Positions 25,601-37,718 of a stretch of DNA of 64,000 bases are shown here, in pieces. Each line of letters begins with the position of its first letter. Within the stretch, counting starts at the first letter, position 1. The DNA comes from Diprion similis (lineage: Eukaryota > Arthropoda > Insecta > Hymenoptera > Diprionidae), in the NCBI RefSeq assembly GCF_021155765.1, contig NC_060118.1, positions 6,076,001 to 6,140,000 on the forward strand, written 5' to 3'. The notes under the pieces are model-generated. The model searched no databases, was not told the DNA's origin, and saw only the letters and a program-made list of their open reading frames with translations. A program made the translations under genes and the position numbers.

Positions 25601-27336
25601 ACCTCAAAAGGTGCTTCTACACTACTTCAAAAAATTATAATGACCTGACATATACAGACGGGAGCAGCGATTGGGGACGGGGGAAGTTGGCTACGTCGGC
25701 AATACAGATTCAGAATGTACCGACCGGCTGACAGTGACACTGCAACAAGAATACTAGAGATCACGAGACCCAACTCGGGTGGTGGGGGTAGACCCATAGA
25801 TATAGAGCGTGGACGGTTTTGAGCGTGAAAACATTTTTCTCGACCTCACTTCGTGACCATCTATCTACTTAAGTACCTACGAAACGATCTTCGAGGTTCA
25901 TAACCTGCTCGCTACTTGCGCACCAAAGAAGTATAAGCCATATTGTATTTTGATATTTTAAATAAAGTCCGGTGAAATACATTACATTTATTTTAAAACG
26001 TGGCCATCATCGTCCACGACTATAAATCTGCAGTTTGATGATGGAGGACGTCGTGTTGAGTTCACTTGACGGCACCTTGACGGTGATACATTGCTGAGCT
26101 CTCGATCAACGACTAATCGAATGCTTAGAAAGAGAAGGATATTGACCGAGACTTTTTCCTTCTCTCTCACTTTTGAGAATGCGCAGTTTAAGCGCTGCTA
26201 GGCGAGATCATTCGCGCAATGCGAGTACTGCGCAATCAAATTATTCAAAATAGTAGAGTCTCTCCCCCTACCCTGAAACAAATGAATGTAGAGATGCGCA
26301 GTATCGGATTGCGCAAGTATTCTATGCTTAGCAGCGCTGCCACAGGGCTGCCGTGGATTGGCCCACCTCAGGCTACGGGCTTGGATAGGATTTCGGTCTT
26401 CTGGATGGTCTCTAGTCTTCTTGCACTACAGGCAAATCTGCATTGCCAAGGTAATCGAATTGTCCAAGAAATTCAGCCATCCCAGAATCACTGCCCCCCG
26501 TGTGTAGAAGAGATGATAACATTTCAGTGCACATTATGATTTACGGCATCACTTTCCAGGCTATGCGAACTGGAGCATTGATCCAGAGCCTTACGGCATC
26601 GACTCCAATCTATGGTGGAGACATTCACGATGAGGTACGTACATGAACATGCTCGGTAAATTAAATGATACAGAATGGGCCTTTTCACTAGTAATCACCT
26701 TAACAATCCAGTAGTATAGCTAATTAGATCGATGATTTACTATCATAATGCCACTTCTAGCAGATTTGAGGCCATAACCATGATTGAACGAAATCATACA
26801 GTCAACGCTCAGGATCAATTTATTCCTTTTCAAATCTCATTCAATAACAGAACTAGACTGGTCAACAGTCAAGACGTTTCTGAATATTATACAGACTCTG
26901 ACCGTAGATGATTCTACACGCTATTGGCGTTTTTCCTATTTTCACATAGATTAGAATAAGTATACCTCGTTGCAGTTGATGCTGTATTTAACGTCTACTC
27001 AATCATATTTTTTTTTTCTTGCTACAGGTCTGCATCTTCACTCTTCAGTTGATACAAAATCCTCTCACCTTTACGGCAGGAAGACTCTACACTCTGGATT
27101 ACAGCCTGTTTCAAAGGGTCGGCGTGAATGATCGATGATTGCAAATGTTTTATTCGTGACTATCAAATTGACTTCAATATTTTATATCAACTGGTAATAA
27201 CTTGATATTTCAGATGATCGGATCGGTGACAACTTATCTCGTTATTATGATACAAATGCGAAGTATTTACGAAACACAACACATTCGAAATAATTCAATG
27301 TTTTCTACGGCACTAGCAGAAAATACCACAGGTTAA
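22641..27336 (+). CDS. Gustatory receptor gene 5, ancestral start codon lost
   Basis: GR-family receptor whose seven exons are 22641-22937, 23090-23358, 23863-23991, 25010-25265, 26560-26634, 27028-27117 and 27214-27336. The homologous frame spans 412 codons with no internal stop. At the position of the paralogues' ATG (22641) this gene reads ATT within an otherwise conserved context (INLPAPGTLREAF). The frame closes at a TGA at 22617 with no upstream ATG. The first in-frame ATG is 22686, which would drop 15 residues and give 397. Exon 3 is short (129 nt against 204 in three paralogues). Exon 7 carries TTYLVIMIQM, and the tail has an NTT sequon. The exon 6 donor (GTCGGC) is weak. Intron 3 holds a 377-bp MITE and intron 5 a 1.3 kb insertion-like stretch. 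It may be a working receptor with a shorter N-terminus or a young pseudogene. AATAAA lies at 27356. Confidence 0.8.
24105..24481. mobile_element. 377-bp MITE with 35-bp terminal inverted repeats
   Basis: Ends read CGCACCTTGGCGACAAAGG and, inverted, CGCACCTTGGCGACTAAGG; similarity continues through GTGACAYAACTAAAAAA. ATGT flanks both sides (24101-24104 and 24482-24485) as a likely target duplication. It sits in intron 3 of GR gene 5 and encodes no transposase. Confidence 0.8.
25640..26350. other. Insertion-like stretch in intron 5 of GR gene 5
   Basis: Higher GC than its surroundings. It contains an AATAAAG near 25960 and a pair of GCGCAGT/TTGCGCAA-rich segments around 26180-26330 that partly pair (AGCGCTGCTA with TAGCAGCGCT). 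It may be a solo LTR or another decayed element, but I cannot define its ends. Confidence 0.3.
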
Positions 27337-28439
27337 AATTACTGCCATCTATGGAAATAAAATTTTATTACCTCGCAATATGCGACTTCCGTTTGAGAGT
27401 AATTACTTTCGTAGACCGATGTGAAACATGTGCTACAACGAGTGGGCTCGAATCAAGTAAACTAGATCGATTGTATTGAATGAGTATTTGTTTCTGAATA
27501 TATCTTTGACATATGCATTGTAAACAATTGATTGAGGAAAGTAGTTCAGCGTAATACATATTGAAAACGAATAAGACTCAACTCGTCGATGTATTGGCAA
27601 TTTCTTCTGCTGCACGTGATAATTTCGATGAACTTCAATGTAAAAAATGTTTTCTGGCGAATTCTTTGTATAGTTCTTTGTTAATTTTCAAATATATGGT
27701 ACAATATGTGACTGGGTAATTTTTTCTTCCATTACTTCACGTTGATGGTTCAGCGATTTATAACAATGAGTAAGCACCCGCTCCGATTCCAAAAACAAAA
27801 AATTGACAACTCAGACGCATTGTGAAGCTATTGTAGGATCTGAATTATCTGAAACGTAGATAATGAATTTGTATCCTGCGTAAATGACGTCTGATGAAGG
27901 TTTATCTTCATCAGACACACGAGTTACACTCATTAAATAAAGCTTCGTGAATATTTCATTTGACCATCACATCATAGACTTACAATTATACCACGGATGT
28001 AAACGCCGTCTTTCTTCTCGATGTGGCCTTTTCACATTATGTGACTCGGAAAAATATCAATTACTGCACCTACGAATGCTTGCGATATTACTCTATATAA
28101 TGTGCATCATCAGAATGTGCATTCAATGAACTTTCGTAGTCTTAAAGCTTTGAAAATTAATTGCCCTTTCTTATGTCGGTATAATGATCAATTTTAAATT
28201 TTCATAAGAGATATTTCAAATATAGATTTGTCGGAATATTTTTAAGAAACTAATTGAAAATCACTTTTGCGCAGAAGTTCGCACGGGTGCCAGAATGCCA
28301 CGCGAGCATACTTTCAAACGATACAAGAAAAGAAATCGACTCGCAGGTAAAACCCTTATCAAACTTTAAAATTTCACCCCTATTTTCGTATATATTTCAA
28401 GTTGGATTTGCTAGCCTTAATAACGTCTCAAGGTCTTCT

Positions 28440-28570
28440 ACGATCGATCGTATCATTCTGACGGAACGAACGATACCGGTATTGCGGCAACACGTTCGTT
28501 GACGAGTCAGTTCTAATAAGTTCAACATAAGCTCGAGTGGTCTACTCGCGTTGGCCGCGTAATCATGTCA
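28440..28570 (+). repeat. Duplicated upstream block, copy 2
   Basis: ACGATACCGGTATT, GACGAGTCAGTTCTAATAA and GCGTAATCATGTCAG correspond in order to 13675-13790 and 35465-35580. Confidence 0.55.
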
Positions 28571-28693
28571 GTAAGATTATGACCAGTGAAAATCGTGTAT
28601 CCAGTACTTTTTGTTTGTACCGTCGAAGTGAGCTGTTGCCAAATGCTTTGGCGCAATCATTTTGTCAGTTTTCCAAATTCGCCAAACACCGTT

Positions 28694-29130
28694 GAGGTAG
28701 AATTTTGTACACACGTGTAGTTTGATTTCGAAATTCATCGCAAGCTCTCCACTTTGTGGGCAATTGAGATTTTGATCGAGAGCTTACATGAATTTCAAAA
28801 TTGAACTAGACGTATGCACAAAATACTACCTTACCTCTAATTACCGATAAGGTAGAATTATCGGTAAGGTAGAATTTTGTACAACTGTGTAGTTTGATTT
28901 CGAAATTCATCGCAAACCTCCACTTTGTGGACAATTGAGATTTTCATCGAGAGCTTACGATGAATTTTAAAATTGAACTAGTATGTACAAAATTCTACCT
29001 TACCTTTAATTACCGATAAGGTAGAATTATCAGTAAAGTAGAATTTCGTACATACATCTAATTCGATTTCAAAATACATCGTAAACTTTTCACTTGCTGT
29101 ACAGCTGAGATTTTGATTTCTAGTCGACTC
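28694..29130. repeat. Tandem array of palindromic units, period about 170 bp
   Basis: GGTAGAATTTTGTACA starts near 28696 and again near 28868, with a degenerate third start near 29036. Each unit ends with the inverted form TACAAAATTCTACCTTACC, so every unit is itself an inverted repeat. This looks like a short TIR element duplicated in tandem. Confidence 0.8.
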
Positions 29131-29549
29131 CTTACATTTTGAAAATAAAAGAGGAATTGACAATATGATTGATGTGAAATAGAATTGCGAAGAAAGACTT
29201 ATTGATTTATCTTGCTTCTTAAGTCTTCACAAAACACAGTTAATCGCATCTACCAATCTTCAAATTTCCATCAACTACAAAGTTGATGTGATTATAAAAA
29301 AAGTAGTTCGTTTTATTTATGATACAGCATATAAAAACAGTTCGTGGTAATCAAACTCGTATCTTATAAGTTTACATTCTAATATATGTGACTTTTACCA
29401 ATCGCAATGAACTATATTTTTTTTTATTGAACGATCTAATCATACCTATATCATAAACATAAATTATGCCTCCATACACATAATATTCGTCGTTCAATTG
29501 CACTAGTATAATATTACGCTATATCCTTCTGAATTAATAACATTCCATT

Positions 29550-29605
29550 ATCTGATGTGAGATTTAAAACGATGAACGGACCTTTCTTATTTCGAGTGCA
29601 GCTGT
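29550..29605 (+). promoter_or_regulatory. Conserved upstream block of GR gene 6
   Basis: GATGTGAGATTTAAAACGAT, then GGACC, TATTTCGAGTGCAGCTG, matches the blocks near 14930, 21860 and 36215. It lies about 0.95 kb before the start codon. Confidence 0.5.
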
Positions 29606-30556
29606 TCATGTTATAATTGGACAAACTGTAAAGGCAGTCAGTCGGAAATCGATCTGAGCCGTGAATTGTTTAATATTGAAATGCGTTATCCATGTCAGTT
29701 TGCGATTTAATCATATCACAGTGACGATCTCAATTGTGACAAATGAATTAAGTACGCAATTAACTGAAGGGTACGTTATGCGAGAGTTGAAGTTAATTTT
29801 TTGAAAACATTTCAACGTTTGTTTGTCGTTTCATGTTGCGTTCATTTCCAATTTCTTGATAGTGAACTACTTCAAATGGTATAATTAGTATATTGAAGTT
29901 GAATATTACCTCGACTTTCAGGTCTCTCAGGTGCTTATATCACCATTCAGAGTTATTTGCAGGGAAGTGCGAGACATTGCTACACACGTATTTTTTTATC
30001 ATGAAATAATGTTGAATTTGACAATATACTGATACCAGTCTATCATTTTATTTATATAATTGATGGTGAACAATTTGTGAACCGAAATTTGACGATGACG
30101 ATATGAAAATATTCAAACTTCGAATTTTTTGGCTGGCTCTTCAAATATAAGAAGTGGTATCAACATCTATATGCTAATAATGAACTGTAGAGTGTTCGGT
30201 TCTATTCTGACTTGGTGCGAACATGACGGGTTCGCTTTTAATTAACCTTGGACTGTTTTGGAGTAGAAACTTCGCAAAGTGACCTGCATTTTCGTTCATC
30301 TTAATAATGTTAAGATAATATAACAATAACCGAAGTATAGAGTTACTTATACAGGATGCCGGAGAGCTGCATCTTACATGCTCAGAACTTTTCTACATTT
30401 TGAGTTTTCCGTACATCGAGCTTCTACATTTATAATTTTTATAACACAAATTCTCATACAAGATAAAATAATTTTGTATAAAACTGTTTTCTTAGGACAT
30501 TTCCACCTCGACTAGTGGAGTTTGTGAAACAAGAAAGAGGGGAGATCAAGGAAACC

Positions 30557-33357
30557 ATGAACTTACCGGTCCCAGGGACGTTACGAGAAGCATTTTCACC
30601 GACGTCCGTGATGAACGTGATCTTCGGCCTCGATGTTTTCTACTATCCCAAGGACAAACCCCGACCATTGTTATCAGTGATCTGGGCTCTACTGATTCTG
30701 TCACTGGACGTGATACTGATGAAAATGTCTAATTTATCAGAATTGACGGTGTTCATGGGGTCTACAATCGCGGCCACCAACTATCGCCTGAACCTTTACG
30801 TTCACACCATTTTTGTCGCTATCTCGATGTTCTCCTCACAGTCTAGGTCACAGGTCATAATAGTTATGATCCATATACATATTGAATATATCTCAATCAT
30901 GTTTATCTGCTATACCAAAATACAAAGTCTTTATACAGTTTTATTATTGTGCTTTGTGAATTTTTTTTTCTTCATAAATCGTGATATTTGAAATGATTCT
31001 ATGTTCCAGGCCACCAGAAGCACCTTTCGGAAGCTAATCCCTATCAACGCTCGCCTCAAGACACTGGGAATACCTAATGACTATGGACAGGTGTACAAAG
31101 CTCAAGTTATTGAGTTAATCATTGGTTTTAGCTTAATGGTCGTCATTCAGATCTTGGATTATATCTACATTGGTCATGATTATCCTGGAAAATTCGCTCG
31201 CATCAGTTTCTTAACGGCTACACATCACTGTATAGTTTTCACTTTCATACTTGATATCACCTACAACACCAGCATAAGGTGACAATTGAATACAGGACTA
31301 CATAAATCCTTTGCTATCTCACAATTAGTGATATTGAAGATTCAATCAATTCTCATACAATTTCCGAAGGCTTTTCTCTGATCCATTTGTAAGCCTGTTA
31401 ATCGATACTGTACAAGAATCTCTTTGAATTTTCTTAAGCTTCGGATATCCAACTCAGTATGGACGGGAAGAACCACAAATATCGAGAACTAAGACCTGTT
31501 ACTTTCACAATTGATATCATCAGTTAAAAACGATGTTTTTGCTAGAGATCAATCCAATTAGAGTCCCAGATGTCAAGTATATACTCTAATTAGTTCGGAT
31601 AAAATGAACATGCCGATGAATCTGCAATATCATATAAGTAGATTTTTATTGACTAATATCATATACATAATGACTAGTCAATTTGGTTCAAAAATCGAAA
31701 TTTTCTTGATTGAAATGTCGTTACCAAAGATGTGTTTGAAGAAGTAAGCGATAATTCCATAGGGCATGAAAACTACTTTTGTCGCACAGATATTTCGGCA
31801 ACAGGTTCCAACGGCTGAAGACATTTCTTGTGGAGTCGTATTTGGAAAATAGAGGTAAGGCTCAACTGACCCTGAAATTAGTCCATACAATCTCACATTA
31901 TAACTCCTTGGTCTTCAACGCAGCTCAAGAAAGTGCAGAATCGAACAGACTTGCGGACAACCAGCGACTATTGCATATTTCCAAAGTAGTCAGGTATCTA
32001 AAGCACTTTGTTAATAGATTAGAATTAATCAATCCGATACTGGGGACGCATAGTAAGCAGATAGATTCTCATTTCATACGATTACATAAAATCGGCGCTA
32101 GATTCAAAAACCATTTGCGTCAGAGGCTAGGGATGGAAAAGGTTTTGGCGTAATAGTAGTTTTCCGGTAAATTATAAATTTTCGTAAATTATGAATTTTA
32201 CTCCAGCCCGTAAAGGCGAGCATAAAACGTCTCAAATAAAACCATCCATCACGAGATATTTTCGAGAAAATTTTCTCTCGATGGTTTCCTCAAAAATGTC
32301 ATGAAGAGTTACTGTAATAATGGCGGATAAAATCCATCATAATGCAAAATAACTGAAAATAATAACCGTCTTGTTATTGAAATGTCGACTACTTGTTGTG
32401 TGCGCAGAAAATTACATGGAGATCTCTGCACCACGGCCATGGATCTGAACCAAGTCTTCGGCCTTCAGGTTCTTCTTTCAATCGCTTTGTCCTTCGGTAT
32501 ATTAACCGCACTTCTGTATACAGGCTACACTTTGGCCGCGGATTTACCGACGACTTCGATGTTCGAGGCCGTGATGATTAAGACGGCAGCTGGTCTTTGG
32601 ATTGGGTTTTATGTTGTGAAAATAAGTAGGCTTGCAGTTGGTTGTGCAACCACAGCCAGCGAGGTACATCTATTTTGATTGCGGAATACGTCTATTAAAA
32701 GTGAAAAATGATCGAAGAATTAACGAAGAAAAATTCTACACTCATGATGCGACATGTAAATTGACGTTTTAGGCCAAAAAGACCGGGGAGTTGATTCAGG
32801 ACATTTTGGAAATGGCGGCAGTATACAACAGAGATATTCGGGATGAGGTATGACAGAGTTTTTAAATAATGGAAAACATTGTGTTAAAACAAATGAAATA
32901 TGACTTTTGCAAATTATTTCAACGGTATGTACAGCTTCAAATATTTCCATCAATATCTCCAAAAATCCTCAAAATTTTTTCACCAAATTTCACGTCAAAA
33001 GTATTCTTGTCAAAATCATGCATGTCCACTATCGTAAGTGCGTAAATTTTTTTCCCACTGCAGATCAACATTTTATCTCTTCAGCTGATACAAAATCGCC
33101 TCTGCTTCACGGCCAAGGGATTTTTTACTTTGGATTATGCATTGCTTACTAAGGTTAGCTAACGAAAAATGATTATAATAACATCGGGGCTGGATAAAAT
33201 AACTCAGCACTTACATTTAATTCCATTTTTTCAGGTAGTTGGGTCAGTTGTAACTCTTCTTATCATCATGATACAGATGAAAAGTATCTACGAGTTTAAT
33301 GGCGGTCAAGTCAATTCAACCCTACCTACGTTTTTCTCACCGAATAGTACGGTCTGA
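30557..33357 (+). CDS. Gustatory receptor gene 6
   Basis: Intact GR-family receptor of 437 residues, closest to the gene at 37719. Exons are 30557-30853, 31010-31278, 31790-31993, 32408-32663, 32773-32847, 33064-33153 and 33235-33357, each the same length as in that gene. The start MNLPVPGTLREAF sits in the context AAACCATGA, which the 37719 gene shares; an in-frame ATG at 30515 is less likely. Exon 4 opens RKLHGDLCTTAMDLNQ, exon 6 has LIQNRLCFTAKGFFTLDY, and exon 7 has VTLLIIMIQM, with L at the usual tyrosine position. The tail has two NST sequons. The exon 1 donor is GTCATA, a poor match to GTRAGT that recurs in the 37719 gene. AATAAA follows the stop by 14 nt (33371). Confidence 0.93.
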
Positions 33358-33476
33358 AAAAGACATATTCAATAAAACAAACCCTAAGGCCACAATATCG
33401 TTTGACACTTCTCTAATATCCATATTTTGTGTTTTATACTTGCTTCCTCAGTCTCTTCGTTTCACTACGTATACTT

Positions 33477-33614
33477 AAGGTCACGTAGTACTCCTACCTT
33501 TACCAACAGAGTAAATTCGGAATTTGAGCCTTTTCCGTTCGTTTGTTTATTTAATATAGGAAGAAAAAGGGTGTGTTTGCTCGGTCAGTAAAGGTAGGAG
33601 TACTACATGACCTT
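33477..33614. mobile_element. 138-bp MITE
   Basis: Terminal inverted repeats begin AAGGTCACGTAGTACTCC on the left and AAGGTCATGTAGTACTCC when the right end is reversed. Similarity continues through TACCTTTAC. A second copy is at 60693-60812, and the right end is shared with 823-1013 and 12804-13045. It is too short to encode a protein. Confidence 0.8.
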
Positions 33615-35464
33615 AATAATTCTTCGCACATTTTGTGCGCGCCTTATAAACTCCGCCCATTTTTATCTTAAGTCCTCGATAGCTGTTTTCGACACTTACT
33701 CAACCTTTCAAACTTTGAACTACTTCTTCTCCATCTTTTGTATCGAACAAATTAAGCCTAATATGCTGTTTTGAAATCTGTTTAATAAATGTAAAACGAT
33801 ATTTCGACACACATTTAAGCTATTCATTTGAACCTCGCGAAAGTAGAAGTGAAGACCAGAGAGGGATAAAATTAGTAGTAGAAGTATTACGTCCTCCAGA
33901 CTTCAAATCCTTTTCCCAAACCCTTACAGCTACCTTACGCCCTGCATCCTCTTCTTAACGTCACCGCATCAGCGGAATGCTCCATCTACTTGTAAACTGC
34001 AACTAGCCAGTCCCTTGCATCCGTCTCTCCATTTCAAAAATTTTGTGAAACAAGAAATTTATAATGAAAAAAAAAGATACATGTTACGTCCTTCGGCCCA
34101 CAGATTCTTTTTACACACTCTTAAAGCTACCTTATACCGAAAAGTAATAAAAAGGAAAAGTAAAAAATTGATTAGCTCTTGATGAGTGTAGGAGATACTC
34201 CTAACCTCTTTAGGAATGAAAATAAGAATGTTTAAAACGAACGGAATACTTGAAGAACGAAAATGTATTTTGGGCATCGTTTTTGAGTCCCACATTGAGA
34301 TCGAGTAGAAATTTAAGTATGACTCAAAAGCGCTTAAAATTAGCTTGAAAAATTACTGTATGAAATGAAATTTTTCTCCATACAAAGAACTGATTGTCAG
34401 ATAATTATCAGCCGCAGAAGAAGTGACTGAACAATGTCCAAGAAGATCAATACATTTATCACTAGGCAAACTTCGGAAGATGCTGAATGGTTAAAAGTAA
34501 AGGCGAATACATTTTCGCTTTATGTTAACACATTGTAGCAAATTTTGGAATTCATAGCGTGTACGATTCCGATCGAAGCGGATTCCAACTAGAGATGAAT
34601 TCAGGCAGAATTTTCGCTATTGAAGGGATGAAACAAGTACAGTGCCTTGTCCAATCAGTTTCATCTACTACCCATAGTTGCAAGATACAACCGCTGATAT
34701 CATCTGAAGTAAAGCTTTCATAACCTCTCTTTGTGATGTTAAAAGAACAGAGTGGCAAGTTTGGACTGGTTGTAGAATCAAATTTGTTGAAAACTTTTAA
34801 TATTTATATAGCGGCTTCAAATCTGGGAAACTTAGTTTACGTATAAATATGATATTATTTTTATTCGACATTCTCATTCACAAACAGCCGCATTCATTTC
34901 TGTTCACTTATTTCAGATCACTTTAAGACTTGATTGACGGAAATCCGAGCTCTGGATGTATACGGTTTTAGAATTAGAAGAAATTTTGTGTGGCAATTGT
35001 CAGACAGCGCCATCTTGGTGAATCACGAAATCAATCTATTTATGAAATAACATCATCAAATTGCAGTATTTTATGTATACACAGGCATATAGATGTTCTA
35101 AAGAGACTTTGCATAAATCATTCAACATGTAGATTTTTTTTTTTTGTTAAAAGATTTATTTAGATAACGTGGAATAAATACAACGAATGAATTTTTTTGT
35201 TTTCGATCCATAAAACCACCGTCGTTAAAAAATACTGAGCCAGAGTAGTGTTTCGTGTTTTTCCGAACGAAATCTTCATGATAAACGTAATTTCACCGTA
35301 ACACTCTCCATTTAAAAAAAAAATCTGATATCTTAGGTGCGAGGCCAATTGAACAAAACAATATTGTAATAAACTTATAATAAAATATTTACTATGCGAT
35401 ATCTTTACAGGTACTACAGTTTTTTTTGTCAGTATGACTTTAATAGTACCTCGGGGGCCCTTCA

Positions 35465-35580
35465 GACGATCATATCATTCTGTCAGAGCTGGTGGACAAG
35501 TCAGTTTTAATAAATTGAACAAAAACTCGAGTACCTTGTGCACATTGGTCACGTAATCACGTAAGCTGGAATCCTTGATT
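35465..35580 (+). repeat. Duplicated upstream block, copy 3
   Basis: CATATCATTCTGTCAGA, GACAAGTCAGTTTTAATAA and CACGTAATCACGTAA correspond in order to the copies at 13675 and 28440. Confidence 0.55.
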
Positions 35581-36214
35581 AAAATTTATTACAGAATTGG
35601 ATGGCAAAACAATCATCGTCATGAATTTGGTGGAAAAAAATGAATTTCACTGTGCTGATTGGTATGGCAAAATCTACCTAATTGTAATTTGAATTTGCTA
35701 AGCATCCGTAAGATGAGAATTTCGTACATACGTTCAGTTTTCTATATATATGTATGTATATATCGTGAATTCACACACTTTGTGTTCTCGAAATTGTTAT
35801 TTTAATCCGATCCTCTATATTTCGTAACTGCATTCACTATTTTAAATCAATCGTCCCAAAATGACAGAAAAATTCGACAATTATTCATGTAAAATAGAAC
35901 TGCCAAGCAAAACTAGACGCTTTAGCTTATACTTGTCATTCTTTAGAAAATACACGGACTCAGCTGATTTCGCTATTTCAAAGTTCGCATAATTCGTTTC
36001 GCTTGTACCTCAGCATGTGCAAGTATTTGTCGAGGCGAAGCTTCTATTTTATGCATTCTGATATCAATGACTCATAATGACAAGAAAAATAATTCATTTG
36101 TCGTTAAAATGATCTAATCGTACCATAACTACAGAATTTATGCATTCGTTCACATAACGTCGTGGTTCAATTATACCGGTGGAAAATTACGCGATCTCTG
36201 TCACAATTAATGAC

Positions 36215-36280
36215 ATGTCACTATCAGACCTGAGAATCATAACAAGAGACAGACCTGACTCATTATAAGTACAACTGCCA
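36215..36280 (+). promoter_or_regulatory. Conserved upstream block of GR gene 7
   Basis: GTCACTATCAGACCTGAG, ATAACAAGAGA, GACCT and ATAAGTACAACTG match the blocks near 14930, 21860 and 29550. It lies about 1.45 kb before the start codon, the longest spacing of the four. Confidence 0.5.
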
Positions 36281-37718
36281 CACGGTCGACTAACATTTTA
36301 CTTATTGCCGGCTGAAATTGAAATTAACTAATCACATGTCGGCCATATGTTTGCGAATGTCCGAAAAATGGTCGAGCAAAACTTTGAAATTTCAATAATG
36401 GCCAATTTTTTTCATCCTGTTACACTCGCTACAATGAGTTCTATACGATATTCAATCCTTGTTTTGGCGTTTAACGATGCCTCGATGATGATGTCTTCTG
36501 CACATCCGTCAACATCTAGTTTGCCCAGATTCGACTTTAAGCTTTAGACAATCATTACCACACATCAAGCGGATAGTCGCCGACTTTATGCCAACCCCGA
36601 GTCAATTTTCGAACTTTCGACATTATGTAGGCTTTAATTAGTCAAATGATAGTCGACATTTTGACAAGTATGTTACCTGAGTTCTTATGTTTTGATTCAA
36701 CAGTGTACAAGCAGGCAAAAATCTATATGGACTATGAAAATGCATTTTTCGTATCGCGGTTCAATCATATTGCCGATGTTAATTGTTTAGTTTAATGTAA
36801 AACAAAATATATAAAATGTGAAATATTTGGAAGTGAAAGCTGATATTTCTAAGACGTTTGGCGGATTTTTAGTGATTTTGTGATCAGTGCCCGAAACACG
36901 TGTATTTTAAATGAAGAAATCCTTTCTCTTACAGGCACGGATTAAAGTTGAGATAAAAATGTGGAAACATTTGGGAATTGTTTTTGAATTATTTTAAGTT
37001 GATTTGGGGGGCAGCCTGAAAAATTTCGTCACCACCCTAAATAAGGAAAACACCCTGGTATACATAATCCATAACAGTTTCCGGAAACTGAACACTCAAA
37101 TGGGCATGCGCCAAATTTTGCGATTGCATCGATAGATCAACTGCTTCGCCGATAGATTTTTTCCGCTTGTCAGGTTGACCAACTCACAATCACTCGATTC
37201 TCTATAAATGCTAGTACATTATTGAAATGCATGATTTGATATAAATTTGTGATTTTAGGATGTTAGGAGGATGTCGGACCTCCATCAAATACGGCTCATC
37301 GTATTTTATATCTTTTTCTTCTTTTGATCATGACTGTGTTTACTGGTTGTCTAAAATAAGGTTGGAAAATTTGCTGAAACTTGAGTATTTCCAGCTATTT
37401 TTCACGCGTTTTGAGGTTATAGTACACTGATGCAACTGTGTCAGATATTTTTTGTATTCTATCATCAACTTGCCCAACTTTTTTTTAGCCAACCCACATG
37501 CACAATAATCAACTTTATAATTTGCCAAAGTTAGATGAAATTTTATGACTCAGAAACAGTAAGAAGTATAAAACACGATTTACCGGAGATCAGATATCTC
37601 CGTAATATGATAAAAATGATAATGCAAACCAGCAACTTCGTTTCCTAAGGACAAGTGTGTCTCATCTACCTGGTCTTGGAATATTTCTTGAACAAGAAAA
37701 AAGGAGATTAAATAAACC

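Larger units (their letters stand above)
27337..30556. other. Intergenic region between GR genes 5 and 6
   Basis: No gene is supported. It holds the palindromic tandem repeat (28694-29130) and two upstream blocks shared with other GR genes (28440-28570 and 29550-29605). Confidence 0.6.
33358..37718. other. Intergenic region between GR genes 6 and 7
   Basis: No gene is supported over 4.3 kb. It contains the MITE at 33477-33614 and the duplicated upstream blocks at 35465-35580 and 36215-36280. The remaining open frames show no recognisable content. Confidence 0.6.

Noticed and set aside
28254..28502. Exon-like open frame upstream of GR gene 6
   Set aside because: Its 3' part overlaps a duplicated non-coding block, and its peptide does not match any GR exon.
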